NCBI RefSeq assembly: GCF_000378185.1
Contig: NZ_KB899379.1
Span: forward strand, 106,720-170,719
Source: Salinimonas chungwhensis DSM 16280
Lineage (GTDB): Bacteria > Pseudomonadota > Gammaproteobacteria > Enterobacterales > Alteromonadaceae
DNA length: 64,000 nucleotides
Direction of reading: 5' to 3'
Position numbers and translations under genes: made by a program. The notes under the pieces were generated by a model. It had not been told where the DNA came from. It was given only the letters and a program-made list of their open reading frames with translations, and did not search any database. Below are positions 40,170 to 50,469 of the stretch, one piece after another. How positions within the stretch are numbered: position 1 is the stretch's first letter; each line of letters begins with the position of its first letter.

Positions 40170-41126
40170 ATGAATATCGCCAAAGTGGATCTCAATCTTC
40201 TGGTCTATCTGGATGTATTGCTGCGCGAGAGGTCTGTGACCCGCGCGGCTAATCAGCTCAGTATCACGCAGCCAGCCATGAGTAATGGCCTGAAAAGATT
40301 GCGCGACCTGTTTAAAGATCCGCTGCTGGTCAGAACCAGTGATGGCATGACACCCACCAAACGAGCTCTGGAATTACAACCTGTTATCCGCGATGTGCTT
40401 AGTCGCCTGGAAAGCTCCATTCAGCCGGAAACCGATTTTGAGCCAGCCACCAGCCGGCGTACCTTCAGAATTATGACCAGTGACTATGCTGAAAGCACGC
40501 TGCTGTTGGGGCTGTTGAATGAGCTGGCGGTTCACGCGCCCAATATCACGCTGGATTTAATCACGCCATCGGATGTTACCTTTCACGATGTGGAACAGGG
40601 CAAAGTGGACATGGCCATTAACCGTTTTGAAGAGTTGCCTTTATCGTTTCATCAAAAGGTCATCTGGTACGATACGTTCAGCTGTGTGCTTAGTGCAGAG
40701 CATCCGCTGGTGGATAACTGGGACTTGGATGGCTACCTCAACGCCCGTCATGTCTGGGTCAGTAAAACCGGCTTTGGGGTGGGCGTGGGAATTGATCCCA
40801 ACGAAGTGCAGAAACTGGGCTGGGTAGATGCAGAGCTGGTTAAGCTGGGCAAGCATCGTGATATACGGGTTTTTACCCGGCACTATCACGCGGCCCTGCA
40901 AATTGCCAAAACACAGCATTTGATTGCCACCCTGCCCACCAAATCAGCGCGCCTGCTGGCCGATGACTCCAGCGTAGTGCTTAAAGCGCCCCCCTTTGAT
41001 ATTCCGCCTATCGCGCTGAAAATGGCCTGGAGCGCCCTGCTTCATCACGATGCCGGTCATATCTGGCTGCGGCGATTAATAGGAGAGGTAGCACAACGTA
41101 TGAACGAGGGAGAGACATTCAGCTAA
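40170..41126 (+). CDS. LysR family transcriptional regulator
   Basis: N-terminal winged helix-turn-helix (DLNLLVYLDVLLRERSVTRAANQLSITQPAMSNGL in outline, residues 6-45), then a NodD/SyrM-like effector domain. I start it at the ATG giving NIAKVDLNLL (318 residues); the longer frame has no homology upstream. It lies between aceA and the malate synthase gene in the same direction, so it likely regulates one or both. Its effector is unknown. Confidence 0.88.
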   Translation: MNIAKVDLNLLVYLDVLLRERSVTRAANQLSITQPAMSNGLKRLRDLFKDPLLVRTSDGMTPTKRALELQPVIRDVLSRLESSIQPETDFEPATSRRTFRIMTSDYAESTLLLGLLNELAVHAPNITLDLITPSDVTFHDVEQGKVDMAINRFEELPLSFHQKVIWYDTFSCVLSAEHPLVDNWDLDGYLNARHVWVSKTGFGVGVGIDPNEVQKLGWVDAELVKLGKHRDIRVFTRHYHAALQIAKTQHLIATLPTKSARLLADDSSVVLKAPPFDIPPIALKMAWSALLHHDAGHIWLRRLIGEVAQRMNEGETFS

Positions 41127-41208
41127 TTTATGACAAGGATACAAATCATAAATTAAAAATAAGGCGGTTATCTCTCTACACTGGTTAAAAAACAAAGGAG
41201 AGAACTCT

Positions 41209-43401
41209 ATGGCTGGTAACCAAAAAGAACAGTATACCCAACAGGGCCGCCTTAAAATCGCCTCTACCCTACACCACTTTATCAACGAGCAGGCGCTGCC
41301 TGGCTCTGGCATTCAGCCCGCGCATTTCTGGCAGTCATTTGAATCTATCCTGCTGGACCTGACCCCCACCAATCAAGCACTGCTGGAAAAGCGCCAGTCA
41401 TTGCAAACCCAGATTGACGAATACCACCGGACCGGCCAACCCGCCAGTGGCGAAGCGTATGCGGCCTTTCTGCGTGATATTGGTTATCTGGTCAGCGCGC
41501 CTGAAGAGGTGGCCGTAAGTACCGACCGTGTAGATGAAGAAGCCGCCACCATGGCCGGGCCTCAACTGGTGGTACCTATTAATAATGCCCGCTACGCCCT
41601 TAATGCCGCTAACGCCCGCTGGGGCAGCTTGTATGATGCCTTTTACGGCACTGATGTCATTGGCCAGGAAGGTGAGCTTGCGCCGGGCAAAGATTATAAC
41701 CCGACTCGCGGCCAGGCGGTGGTTACCAAAGCCAAAGACTGGCTCGACAGCGTGCTCCCGTTGCAAACAGGCAGCCATCACAAGGTTACAAACTACTGGA
41801 TTAAGGACGGCGCGCTAGCTGTAAAATTTGCTGACAATACCGAGACAAGTCTTTGTAACAGCGCCGCTTTTGCAGGCTACCGTGGCGAGCAGCAGTCACC
41901 TGATGCCCTGCTTTTTTTGCATAATCAGCTGCATTTCGAAGTACAAATCAACCGCACTCATCCGGTGGGCAAAAATGATACCGCCGGGGTCAGCGATATT
42001 CTGATGGAAGCAGCCCTGTCTACCATTATGGATTGTGAAGATTCTGTGGCGGCAGTGGATGCTGAAGATAAAACCCTGGTGTATCAGAACTGGCTGGGGC
42101 TGATGAAAGGCACGCTGGCGGTAGCGGTTAATAAAAATGGGCAGCAATCCACCCGCACCCTGAACCCGGATCGTGATTATCTCAGCCCCGCGTCTCACAA
42201 CCCCTTTAAGCTGCATGGCCGCAGCCTGATGTTTGTCAGGAATGTGGGCCACCTGATGCAAAACGATGCTATTCTGGTGGATGATGAACCGGTATATGAA
42301 GGCCTCATGGATGCCATGGTGACGGCCCTTATCGGTATTCACGATATCAAAGGAAACGGCGAGTATACTAACTCCCGCAAGGGCAGCATTTATATCGTAA
42401 AACCCAAAATGCACGGGCCTGAGGAAGTGGCCTTTGCCAATACCCTGTTTCAGCGCGTTGAACAGGCTTTAGGGTTAACGGCAAATACGCTCAAAATGGG
42501 TATCATGGATGAGGAGCGTCGGACCAGCGTCAACCTGAAAGCCTGTATTGCGCAGGCCCGGGAACGCGTGGTCTTTATTAATACCGGCTTTTTAGACCGC
42601 ACCGGAGATGAAATACACACCTCAATGCTGGCCGGCGCGTTTGCGCCCAAAGCTGAGCTGAAACAGCGCCCCTGGATCGCCGCATATGAAAAAGCCAATG
42701 TGATGACCGGTTTAGAATGTGGGCTGTCGGGTAAAGCGCAAATTGGTAAAGGGATGTGGCCTGTGCCTGATCACATGCAGGCAATGATGGAGACCAAGAT
42801 TGGTCATCCGCAAGCCGGGGCAACCACCGCCTGGGTCCCCTCGCCCACAGCGGCCACACTGCACGCTCTGCATTATCATCAGGTTGATGTATTTGAAATA
42901 CAAAAGTCGTTGGAAAACAGTGATTTCGATGGACTGTCAGATATTTTAACAATCCCGCTTATGGATACTTCTGCGCCGCTTGATGAAGCGACCATACAGC
43001 GCGAGCTGGATAATAATGTACAAGGTATTCTGGGTTATGTGGTGCGCTGGGTTCATCAGGGCATAGGCTGCTCGAAAGTACCGGATATCGATAATGTCGG
43101 GTTAATGGAAGACAGGGCAACACTGCGGATTTCCTCCCAGCACATTGCCAACTGGCTGGTGCACGGCGTGGTGACCCACACCCAGGTTGAAGAAACACTG
43201 GCGCGTATGGCCAAGCTGGTGGATGAACAAAATGCCGGTGACAGTGCATACATTCCCATGCACCCTGATTATAACAACGCCACAGGGTATCTGGCCGCGC
43301 GGGATTTGATTTTTAAGGGGACCGAACAGCCCAGTGGTTATACCGAACCGCTGTTACATGCCCGTCGCCGAGAAATGAAAGCCGGGCTTGCGATTGAGTG
43401 A
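41209..43401 (+). CDS. glcB: Malate synthase G
   Basis: Condenses glyoxylate with acetyl-CoA to give malate, completing the shunt begun by AceA. Family stretches include [46 protein letters not shown] and [17 protein letters not shown]. At 730 residues it is the single-chain G isoform (E. coli 723), not the shorter A isoform. A good AAAGGAGAG site precedes the ATG. Confidence 0.97.
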   Translation: MAGNQKEQYTQQGRLKIASTLHHFINEQALPGSGIQPAHFWQSFESILLDLTPTNQALLEKRQSLQTQIDEYHRTGQPASGEAYAAFLRDIGYLVSAPEEVAVSTDRVDEEAATMAGPQLVVPINNARYALNAANARWGSLYDAFYGTDVIGQEGELAPGKDYNPTRGQAVVTKAKDWLDSVLPLQTGSHHKVTNYWIKDGALAVKFADNTETSLCNSAAFAGYRGEQQSPDALLFLHNQLHFEVQINRTHPVGKNDTAGVSDILMEAALSTIMDCEDSVAAVDAEDKTLVYQNWLGLMKGTLAVAVNKNGQQSTRTLNPDRDYLSPASHNPFKLHGRSLMFVRNVGHLMQNDAILVDDEPVYEGLMDAMVTALIGIHDIKGNGEYTNSRKGSIYIVKPKMHGPEEVAFANTLFQRVEQALGLTANTLKMGIMDEERRTSVNLKACIAQARERVVFINTGFLDRTGDEIHTSMLAGAFAPKAELKQRPWIAAYEKANVMTGLECGLSGKAQIGKGMWPVPDHMQAMMETKIGHPQAGATTAWVPSPTAATLHALHYHQVDVFEIQKSLENSDFDGLSDILTIPLMDTSAPLDEATIQRELDNNVQGILGYVVRWVHQGIGCSKVPDIDNVGLMEDRATLRISSQHIANWLVHGVVTHTQVEETLARMAKLVDEQNAGDSAYIPMHPDYNNATGYLAARDLIFKGTEQPSGYTEPLLHARRREMKAGLAIE

Positions 43402-43732
43402 GCGTAACATAAACCTGTGACCTACTGAGCAGCCTGCGGCGTCAACGCTCAGGCCACCCCGGTAAGGTTTTATTCATCAATACGCGATGGCCGGCCATGC
43501 CGGCCATTCGCTGTGACTTCGATATTGTTTATCCATCGGTTTGTTGCTCACCAGAATTCAACCGTAGGTATCGACGCCGATACCCGTAAGGTCTATAACA
43601 GACCATTTACTGCTTGGAAATTATGCAAACTGATGCAACACTTATCGAGCGGTTTGGTATTCAAGCTCCATACAGTACAAACGAGTCTGCCCGTAAGCGC
43701 AGATATGGCGTGAATCAGAGAAGTAGTTGCAT
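43402..43732. other. Intergenic region after glcB
   Basis: A 331-bp gap. It contains a perfect hairpin ATGGCCGGC-CAT-GCCGGCCAT (43487-43507) without a T-run, and no gene I can support. A 66-codon frame at 43513-43713 shows no ribosome site or family features. Confidence 0.6.
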
Positions 43733-44620
43733 ATGCCCAATAAGCAAACATTTATGGGAAACCTTTCCCGCAAAGTAAATAGCACCAGAATTGGTAAAAT
43801 GATTAAAGGCTATAAGCAGCTTCGCGAAGCCAATTATATTTCATCACACTTTGGTACTTATCTGACGCCACTGATGGCTAACGACCACGAACTGCGCAAT
43901 GCAGCGTTTAAGATCCGTCACAATGTGTATTGTGAAGAACTTAAATTCGAGCCGCTGGCTCCCGATGGTCTGGAAATGGACGAATTTGATCAGTACTCAC
44001 GACACTGCCTGATCCGCCACCTTAACAGCAGCAGCCTGGCAGGCACCGTGCGCACGGTCCGCCCGTTACAGGATCATGAGTTACTTCCTATTGAAAAGTA
44101 TTGTCTGTCTTCGATTACCCGGCATGATTTAAACCCGCAGAATTTTGACCGCAAAGATGTATGTGAAATATCCCGGCTGGCCGTACCTGCTGAGTTCCGT
44201 CGCCGTCAGATGGACCGTTTCGCCGGTGCCGCTACGGGTGTGATTAACCGCGAGGCCTACTCAGAAACCGAATTGCGCTGCTTTCCATTTATCGCGATTG
44301 GTTTGTACTTTGCTGCCGCAGCCACTGCCATTGAAGGCGACATTCGCCACGCCTTTGTCATGATGGAACCGCGTCTGGCACGCAGTATGAGTTTTGTGGG
44401 TATTCGCTTTGAACAAATCGGCCCGGTGGTCGATTATCACGGCAAGCGTGCCCCTTATTACATCAACAAAGAATTGCTGATGGATAACCTGAAACCCGGA
44501 TTCCGGTCAATGTTAGATACCATCCGCGGCAATATCCGTGAACAGTTACCCAGTGTAGAAACCTTCTATCAAAACGAAATCGCTTTATCTGCTGAGCCGC
44601 TGCAACGTAAGGCCCACTGA
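43733..44620 (+). CDS. PEP-CTERM/exosortase system-associated acyltransferase
   Basis: Member of the N-acyl-homoserine-lactone-synthase-like GNAT group found only beside exosortase/PEP-CTERM systems. Recognisable stretches are FKIRHNVYCEELKFEP, DEFDQYSRHCLIRH, GTVRTVRP, EISRLAVPAEFRRR and MMEPRLARSMSFVGIRFEQIGP. It probably acylates an amine in matrix or anchor chemistry, but the product is not known. I prefer ATG 43733 (295 residues) over TTG 43727 from ribosome-site spacing. No exosortase gene is in the window. Confidence 0.88.
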   Translation: MPNKQTFMGNLSRKVNSTRIGKMIKGYKQLREANYISSHFGTYLTPLMANDHELRNAAFKIRHNVYCEELKFEPLAPDGLEMDEFDQYSRHCLIRHLNSSSLAGTVRTVRPLQDHELLPIEKYCLSSITRHDLNPQNFDRKDVCEISRLAVPAEFRRRQMDRFAGAATGVINREAYSETELRCFPFIAIGLYFAAAATAIEGDIRHAFVMMEPRLARSMSFVGIRFEQIGPVVDYHGKRAPYYINKELLMDNLKPGFRSMLDTIRGNIREQLPSVETFYQNEIALSAEPLQRKAH

Positions 44621-44762
44621 AAAGCACAAAAAAGCGTTGATAACACGGGTGTAAAGAAATTCGACACAATTTAACGCCCCAATATCAGGCAGTTAAAAGC
44701 AGTTTCTCTACCTATACCCATAAAGCGCCGTTCGCGCGGCATTATCAAAAAAAATCGGGCAC

Positions 44763-44793
44763 AAAAAAAAGGGCGTAAACAACGCCCTTTTTA
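44763..44793. terminator. Bidirectional terminator between acyltransferase and epimerase genes
   Basis: AAAAGGGCG (44767-44775) pairs with CGCCCTTTT (44783-44791), with A8 before and T5 after. It serves both convergent genes. Confidence 0.88.
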
Positions 44794-44813
44794 CTTTGTG
44801 TGATAAAGGAGTA

Positions 44814-45830
44814 TTACACCTTGTAATAATCCCGGTACCATTGCACAAAGTTATTAATGCCCGTCTCAATAGTGGTGGTCGGGCGATAACCGGTATCGTT
44901 TACCAGCGCCTCAACATCGGCAAATGTATCGGGCACATCACCAGGCTGTAATGGCAGCAGTTCTTTCTCCGCTTTTTTACCCAGTGCATTTTCCAGCGTT
45001 TCGATATAGGTCAGCAGATGTACCGGCGTTTGTGCACCAATGTTATACACTTTCCATGGCACCTTGCTCGAGCCCGGGTTGGGTTTCTCGCCGGTCCAGT
45101 TAGGATCTGCCTGGGCGGTGTTATCCAGCGTACTGATGATACCTTCGACGATATCGTCAATATAGGTAAAGTCACGGCGGTGGTTACCGTGGTTAAATAC
45201 TTTGATGGGCTCGTCTTCCAAAATCGCTTTGGTAAACAGGAACAGCGCCATATCCGGCCGCCCCCACGGCCCGTATACCGTAAAGAAGCGCAGGCCTGTG
45301 GTCGGCAGGTTATATAAGTTACTGTAGGTATGGGCCATCAGCTCGTTGGCTTTCTTGCTGGCAGCGTACAGTGACATTGGGTGATCGACATTGTCTTCCA
45401 CCGCAAATGGCATGCTTTCGTTGGCGCCATAGACTGAACTGGAAGAGGCATAAACCAGATGCTTCACTGCATTGTGGCGACACCCTTCCAGAATATTCAT
45501 AAAGCCGACAATATTGGAATCGATATACGCATGGGGGTTTTCGATGGAATAACGCACCCCGGCCTGGGCAGCAAGATGCACGACTTTGTCGAACTTTTCT
45601 TCGGCGAACAGAGTTTCCATACCTTCACGATCTTCTACCGACATTTTCACAAAGCGGAATTTATCGGCGCCGGGTAACGCGTTAATACGCTCAAGGCGTG
45701 CGTCTTTTAAGGTTGGATCGTAGTAATCGTTAAGATTGTCCAGCCCGACTACTTCATCGCCCCGCTCCAGCAGGTACATTGATACGTGCGAACCTATAAA
45801 ACCCGCCGCTCCGGTAACAAGCACTTTCAT
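44814..45830 (-). CDS. NAD-dependent epimerase, UDP-glucuronate 4-epimerase type
   Basis: Short-chain dehydrogenase fold with NAD-binding TGAAGFIG (residues 6-13) and catalytic Tyr155/Lys159 (YAASK). The [13 protein letters not shown] stretch and [14 protein letters not shown] are typical of UDP-glucuronate (CapI-type) epimerases, giving UDP-galacturonate for capsule or lipopolysaccharide. Length 338. It lies 13 bp after the nucleotide-sugar dehydrogenase gene, so the two work in one pathway. A UDP-GlcNAc-type (WbpP) specificity is less likely. Confidence 0.88.
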   Translation of the reverse strand: MKVLVTGAAGFIGSHVSMYLLERGDEVVGLDNLNDYYDPTLKDARLERINALPGADKFRFVKMSVEDREGMETLFAEEKFDKVVHLAAQAGVRYSIENPHAYIDSNIVGFMNILEGCRHNAVKHLVYASSSSVYGANESMPFAVEDNVDHPMSLYAASKKANELMAHTYSNLYNLPTTGLRFFTVYGPWGRPDMALFLFTKAILEDEPIKVFNHGNHRRDFTYIDDIVEGIISTLDNTAQADPNWTGEKPNPGSSKVPWKVYNIGAQTPVHLLTYIETLENALGKKAEKELLPLQPGDVPDTFADVEALVNDTGYRPTTTIETGINNFVQWYRDYYKV

Positions 45831-45843
45831 TTTAAGCGTTTCC

Positions 45844-47118
45844 TTATAAGCGTATATCTACGCCAGATTTATCAAACATGTATTTCAAATCAAAAATTAC
45901 CGCATCGTCTTTGCAGAAGCTACGTAAATCTTCTTTCGACCAGACTTTGAACTGGTTATGCGCTACCGCACCGATGATGGCATCGTACTTACCCTGCTCA
46001 GGCTTGTCTGCCAGTGTCAGGCCGTACTCATGCAAAACCTCTTCCGGGTCAGCCCACGGATCGTAAATATCCAGGTTAACGTTGTATTCGCTCAGTTCCG
46101 TAGCAATATCCACCACCTTGGTATTGCGGATATCCGGGCAGTTTTCCTTAAAGGTGATACCCAGCAGCAACACATTGCCGCCGTTGACCATAATCTGCTT
46201 TTTCAGCATGGTTTTAACCAGCCGGGACACCACATATTCGCCCATTCTATCGTTGATGCGCCGACCGGCCAGAATGACATCCGGGTGGTGACCAAGCTCT
46301 TCAGCTTTATGGGTAAGATAGTACGGGTCAACACCAATGCAGTGGCCCCCCACCAGGCCTGGGCGAAATGGCAGGAAGTTCCATTTGCTGCCTGCCGCTT
46401 CTAATACTTCTTCTGTATCAATACCGGCTTTGGCAAAAATCATCGCCAGCTCATTGATTAACGCGATATTCAGGTCCCGCTGGGTATTTTCAATTACCTT
46501 GGCAGCTTCAGCCACTTTAATGGAGGAAGCACGGTGGGTGCCGGCGGTAATGATCTCACGATACAGCGCATCTACCTTATCTGCGATCTCCGGCGTGCTG
46601 CCAGCGGTGACTTTTACAATAGATTCCAGCCGGTGCTGTTTATCGCCCGGATTGATTCGCTCGGGACTGTAGCCAGCAAAGAAATCCTTATTAAAGGTCA
46701 GGCCGGATTTTTTCTCGATCAGCGGGATGCAGTATTCTTCCGTGGCGCCCGGATACACGGTGGATTCATATATCACCACAGTATTGGCCGAAATGACCTC
46801 ACCAATCATCTCGCTGGCTTTATGCAGCGGTGTCATGTCCGGCTGCTTGTTGCTGTCGATGGGAGTGGGCACCGTTACGATGATGACATCGCAACCCGAC
46901 AAAGCAGATGTGTCGTCAGTAAAGCTTAGCTGAGACGCGGCTTTTAACTCATCCGGGGTGACTTCCAGTGTGTGATCTTTGTTTCCCTGTAACTCTTTAA
47001 CCCGTTGCGAGTTAATATCAAAGCCTACGGTAGGACGATAACGTCCAAACGCCACAGCCAGAGGTAAACCTACATAACCCAGGCCAATGACGGCAATTTT
47101 GTTAAATTCTACTGACAT
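45844..47118 (-). CDS. Nucleotide-sugar dehydrogenase (TviB/WbpO type)
   Basis: UDP-sugar 6-dehydrogenase oxidising the C6 alcohol to a uronate in two NAD steps. NAD-binding is GLGYVGLPL (about residues 12-20), and the catalytic cysteine is Cys260 in [15 protein letters not shown]. The overall pattern ([25 protein letters not shown]) resembles the Vi-antigen TviB and WbpO group, which act on UDP-GlcNAc or UDP-GalNAc, rather than the UDP-glucose type. Length 424. Confidence 0.88.
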   Translation of the reverse strand: MSVEFNKIAVIGLGYVGLPLAVAFGRYRPTVGFDINSQRVKELQGNKDHTLEVTPDELKAASQLSFTDDTSALSGCDVIIVTVPTPIDSNKQPDMTPLHKASEMIGEVISANTVVIYESTVYPGATEEYCIPLIEKKSGLTFNKDFFAGYSPERINPGDKQHRLESIVKVTAGSTPEIADKVDALYREIITAGTHRASSIKVAEAAKVIENTQRDLNIALINELAMIFAKAGIDTEEVLEAAGSKWNFLPFRPGLVGGHCIGVDPYYLTHKAEELGHHPDVILAGRRINDRMGEYVVSRLVKTMLKKQIMVNGGNVLLLGITFKENCPDIRNTKVVDIATELSEYNVNLDIYDPWADPEEVLHEYGLTLADKPEQGKYDAIIGAVAHNQFKVWSKEDLRSFCKDDAVIFDLKYMFDKSGVDIRL

Positions 47119-47200
47119 ACAATTACAACGCTCATTTTTTGTAATGATGTTTGCACATCTTGTTTAGCATGAAAACGACTATCTTGCCTGCAGACCAGGC

Positions 47201-47971
47201 CTACTGCAACGGAATGTTATGCTTACGGGCCAGCGCAATAATGTGGCTGGCCGGAATGGCATAGGTAATTCCACTGGGGCGGGTGATAGCCGACTCTTTG
47301 GTTTCTTTTACAAATACTTTATTAATCACTGCAAACACTTCACGGGTGTCGGCCCGGTACACCGGGCTGCCACTGTTACCCGGATAGGCAACAATATCCA
47401 GCTGATATACCATAAAAGGATTACGCAAACGTTGCATGAATTGTTCAGATATCTGCGTGCTGTTTTTAGCCGCGATAATATTGGGCGTGAAAGCCGCCAC
47501 AATGCCGGCATGAGTAGCCGGATACAGCCCCAGTACACCACCGATGGGAAAGCCGGTAACGGCGATGCGGGTGCCGTCATTAACGGGCGTGCCGTCACGA
47601 TACAGGGGCAGCGCTGGCAGCGTTTTGCCAATTTTCAGGATGGCAATGTCATGCTCCTCATCTTTATATACTGCCTGCACGGGCAGTATATCGCCCTTTT
47701 TTCCATGGCCGACGAAAACGGTGCGCTGATATTTCACATCATCCGGCACCTGCATATCGATAACATGAGTATTGGTTACCACATACTGGCCATTGCCAAT
47801 CACAAAGCCGGTACCCTTTAACTGATGACTTACCGTGGCCAGTGGCGCCACTAACCCTATGCCCACCACGGAGGGCTTAACCTGACTGACGGTATCAGCC
47901 AGTGAAGCTGCATAAACCTTGCTTACCATCATAACCGCTAAAACAACCAGCAGGCCGCCTCTCAAACGCAT
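47201..47971 (-). CDS. Secreted trypsin-like serine protease
   Basis: Signal peptide (about residues 1-21, ending KVYA) then an S1-type domain with the full triad: His69 (VTNTHVID), Asp108 (DEEHDIAIL) and Ser200 (YPGNSGSPVY). No PDZ domain follows, so it is not a DegP type. Length 256. I prefer ATG 47971 over the GTG nine bases upstream because AGGTGG precedes it. It is divergent from the E1-like gene. Substrates are unknown. Confidence 0.85.
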   Translation of the reverse strand: MRLRGGLLVVLAVMMVSKVYAASLADTVSQVKPSVVGIGLVAPLATVSHQLKGTGFVIGNGQYVVTNTHVIDMQVPDDVKYQRTVFVGHGKKGDILPVQAVYKDEEHDIAILKIGKTLPALPLYRDGTPVNDGTRIAVTGFPIGGVLGLYPATHAGIVAAFTPNIIAAKNSTQISEQFMQRLRNPFMVYQLDIVAYPGNSGSPVYRADTREVFAVINKVFVKETKESAITRPSGITYAIPASHIIALARKHNIPLQ

Positions 47972-48164
47972 TGTTACCACCTTTAAAAATGAAATCCTTT
48001 TACGGCACTTATTTTATATTGCCTGTGTATATAATAGTATGCATCAATATCATCCTGAGCACTATCATACTGATGCCTCTGTTCTATACTCTGGAATGAA
48101 ATTACAGGCTTCATGTACCACAGGCGAACCAGCGTTAACGCGTAAAAGTAAGAGAGATTAAGCA

Positions 48165-49022
48165 GTGTTTGATTACGATACCGCATTTTCCAGAAACATC
48201 GGCTGGGTAACCCACGATGAACAGGCCCAGTTACGGCAAAAACGGGTTGCTATTGCCGGCTGCGGCGGCGTGGGGAGTCTGCACGCGCTTACCCTGGCCC
48301 GCCTTGGCATAGGAAAAGTGAATTTGTCAGACTTTGACGAATACGATGTGCATAATTTTAACCGGCAAGCTGGCGCGTTTTTATCTACGGTAGGTGAAAA
48401 CAAAATGCAGGTGATGCACAACATGCTAAAAGACATCAACCCTGAGATGGATATCCGCGATTTTGGCGATGGTGTTAATGAGCACAATGTGGATGATTTT
48501 CTGCAGGATGTCGACCTTTATATAGATAGCCTGGATTTTTTTGCCCTTGCCGCCCGCAAGCTGGTTTTTCAGAAGTGCTATGAAAAGAATATTCCGGTGG
48601 TTACTGCCGCCCCGCTGGGTATGGGCTGCGCGCTGCTGTGTTTTATGCCCGGCAAGATGACCTTTGAGGAATATTTCCGGTTTGAGGATAAAGCCGACGA
48701 AGAAAGCCAGCTCATTCAGTTTCTTATCGGTCTTTCGCCGGCGATGTTACAGCGTAATTACCTCATGGATGATTCGGCCGTCAGCTTTAAAGAGCGCCGC
48801 GGACCATCAACCGGCATGGCAGTGAACCTGTGTGCCGGTATGGCTGAAACCTACGCGCTGAAGATCCTGCTTAAGCGCGGTGAAGTGCTCACCGCGCCTT
48901 ACGGGCTGCACTTTGACGCCTACCGCAATAAGCTTACCCGTACCTGGTGCCCCAAAGGTAACCGCGGGCCTTTGCAACGCCTGAAATTTAAAATTGCAGC
49001 AAAAATTGTGGCGGATAATTAA
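48165..49022 (+). CDS. ThiF/E1-like adenylyltransferase family protein
   Basis: Nucleotide-binding GCGGVGS (residues 32-38) and the E1-type DFDEYDVHNFNRQAG stretch are clear. The two CxxC zinc motifs of ThiF/MoeB are missing, so it belongs to an atypical E1-like group. No ubiquitin-like or thiamine-pathway partner is adjacent, so the substrate is unknown. Length 285, GTG start with AGAGAGATT upstream. It ends before the first PEP-CTERM promoter. Confidence 0.82.
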   Translation: MFDYDTAFSRNIGWVTHDEQAQLRQKRVAIAGCGGVGSLHALTLARLGIGKVNLSDFDEYDVHNFNRQAGAFLSTVGENKMQVMHNMLKDINPEMDIRDFGDGVNEHNVDDFLQDVDLYIDSLDFFALAARKLVFQKCYEKNIPVVTAAPLGMGCALLCFMPGKMTFEEYFRFEDKADEESQLIQFLIGLSPAMLQRNYLMDDSAVSFKERRGPSTGMAVNLCAGMAETYALKILLKRGEVLTAPYGLHFDAYRNKLTRTWCPKGNRGPLQRLKFKIAAKIVADN

Positions 49023-49109
49023 GCATTTATTCGTCAGGAATTTTTACATAGTACTATTTCATTACCCCAATAAAAACAACAAACACCGTAAAATCAATAT
49101 CTTATTGTT

Positions 49110-49127
49110 TTGGCATGATAGGTGCTA
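49110..49127 (+). promoter_or_regulatory. RpoN (sigma-54) promoter, PEP-CTERM gene 1
   Basis: TTGGCATGATAGGTGCT: GG at 49112-49113 and GC at 49124-49125, exactly 10 bases apart. The predicted start is near 49137, giving a leader of about 58 nt. Confidence 0.7.
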
Positions 49128-49194
49128 CATCATTTGTACCTTTTGCTTTCAAAGATGAAAGCGTTTTAAAGTTTACAGATAACTGGAAGTAATC

Positions 49195-49962
49195 ATGCAA
49201 ATTAAACACTTGGTAAAGTCCATCGCACTAACTGCGGGTATCGCGGCATCTTTTTCTAGTCATGCAGACTTTGTTGAATTTTCAATCGATGAAAATTACG
49301 CATCTGGTGGCAACGGCAAAATTATCGTTGCTGATAAAATTAATGGCGGGTATGTAGAACGCCTTACCTTTGATGCAGCTGGTAACTTTACTGCGAATGC
49401 CTTTGCTACCTTCGGCTTGCTTTACAATGGAACTACATCATTGAAAGGGAGCGACATCGGTCTAAACAACACCTACTCACTTTACGCAACGTTTGAAGCG
49501 CAGGGTTACACCGGCCAGGATGATAACACGCAGTTTTTGATTGGTGAGACCGGCGGTTTTCAGCTCTTCTTAGACAGAAACAACAACACTCGCTTATCAG
49601 CGAATGACGATATTGATTCAGTTATAAACACCGGTGACGATATTTTGTTAGGCGGCGCTGATGTTTTAGGCCCCAATGTGGCAACAAGTAGCACCATTGG
49701 TAATAGAACAGTAACAGCATTCAATTTTGATTTTTGGAATTTCTCATTAACAGCTGAGGGTGACCAGTACTTTGTATCGCCTGAACCATTCTCAATGGCG
49801 GTTAATGTAACGGGTGATTTCGATGAGTTTGGTCAGGGTAACGAACAAATTATCCGTGGCGACTTAGACGCCGTATTTTATGAAGTGCCAGAACCTTCAA
49901 CACTGGCAATATTGGGTCTTGGGTTGTTGGGCTTGGGCGCGTCCAGCCGTCGTAAAGCTTAA
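49195..49962 (+). CDS. PEP-CTERM sorting domain protein 1 (PepA-like)
   Basis: Exported protein of 255 residues. The signal peptide is residues 1-24 (SSHA before DFVEF) and the C-terminal sorting signal is VPEPSTLAILGLGLLGLG followed by RRKA. Exosortase A is expected to cleave before the hydrophobic stretch. The body is acidic, has no cysteine and predicts as beta, with conserved ADKINGGYVERLTFD. This resembles the flocculation protein PepA of Zoogloea, but that match is from memory. It is the most diverged of the four paralogues. Confidence 0.9.
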   Translation: MQIKHLVKSIALTAGIAASFSSHADFVEFSIDENYASGGNGKIIVADKINGGYVERLTFDAAGNFTANAFATFGLLYNGTTSLKGSDIGLNNTYSLYATFEAQGYTGQDDNTQFLIGETGGFQLFLDRNNNTRLSANDDIDSVINTGDDILLGGADVLGPNVATSSTIGNRTVTAFNFDFWNFSLTAEGDQYFVSPEPFSMAVNVTGDFDEFGQGNEQIIRGDLDAVFYEVPEPSTLAILGLGLLGLGASSRRKA

Positions 49963-49984
49963 CTGTTAATCACATGACATTATA

Positions 49985-50010
49985 AAGGTGGCCATTTGGC
50001 CGCCTTTTTT
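49985..50010 (+). terminator. Terminator, PEP-CTERM gene 1
   Basis: AAGGTGGCC-ATTT-GGCCGCCTT (one G-T pair), then a T-run. Confidence 0.85.
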
Positions 50011-50376
50011 ACTACCAAAAGACACTGAGTGCGTAAGATATATTTGGGGTAATTAACACTGCAAATTAAACAAATAAGCGCTGGTCGAACCACTACTTTA
50101 AACAGGTTCAAACAATTTTGTCGGCACGAGTTGCTGACAAACAAACTTCAGCTGGAACCATAAAATAATTGAGGTGTTTTGGCGGTTTTCTTTGAGTGAG
50201 ATGCCTGACACTGTAATCAAATTTATATTTGCTCGAGCAGATACTCTTATTAACTTATCTTGCTTCCCCTACAATAAAAGTTTGCAATGATGTGTGTGTC
50301 AGGAAACTTTACGACCAAGTAACTCAACCCTTCTAATCAAAATAAAATAGCTATCAATAACAATAACTTGTAAAAT

Positions 50377-50393
50377 TGGCACTGATGATGCAT
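50377..50393 (+). promoter_or_regulatory. RpoN (sigma-54) promoter, PEP-CTERM gene 2
   Basis: TTGGCACTGATGATGCA: a near-consensus -24/-12 element, GG at 50378-50379 and GC at 50390-50391 with 10 bases between. The predicted start is near 50403. Confidence 0.8.
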
Positions 50394-50405
50394 ACATCAA
50401 TTCAA

Positions 50406-50443
50406 GTGACCTACTCAGTCACATCCGCGGGCTACTCAGCCGC
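50406..50443 (+). promoter_or_regulatory. Tandem ACUC-loop stem-loops in the leader of PEP-CTERM gene 2
   Basis: Two 17-nt elements, GTGACCTACTCAGTCAC (50406-50422) and GCGGGCTACTCAGCCGC (50427-50443). Each folds as a 4-bp stem, one bulged base, CU/AG pairs and an ACUC loop. They lie between the predicted start and the ribosome site (GGAG 50457-50460). Confidence 0.55.
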
Positions 50444-50469
50444 TCAAATTGGAATATGGAGATATAAAT

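Larger units (their letters stand above)
49963..50469. other. Intergenic region between PEP-CTERM genes 1 and 2
   Basis: Contains the gene 1 terminator (49985-50010), about 360 bp of AT-rich DNA without a supported gene, then the gene 2 sigma-54 promoter (50377) and its structured leader. The long upstream stretch is where an RpoN activator site would be expected, but I cannot point to one. Confidence 0.6.

Noticed and set aside
43409-43440. GTGACCTACT after glcB, resembling the start of the PEP-CTERM leader element
   Set aside because: Only the first ten bases match. The loop core CTCAG and the closing arm are absent, so it is likely chance.
43513-43713. 66-codon plus-strand frame
   Set aside because: No ribosome site and no family features; it lies in the leader region of the acyltransferase gene.
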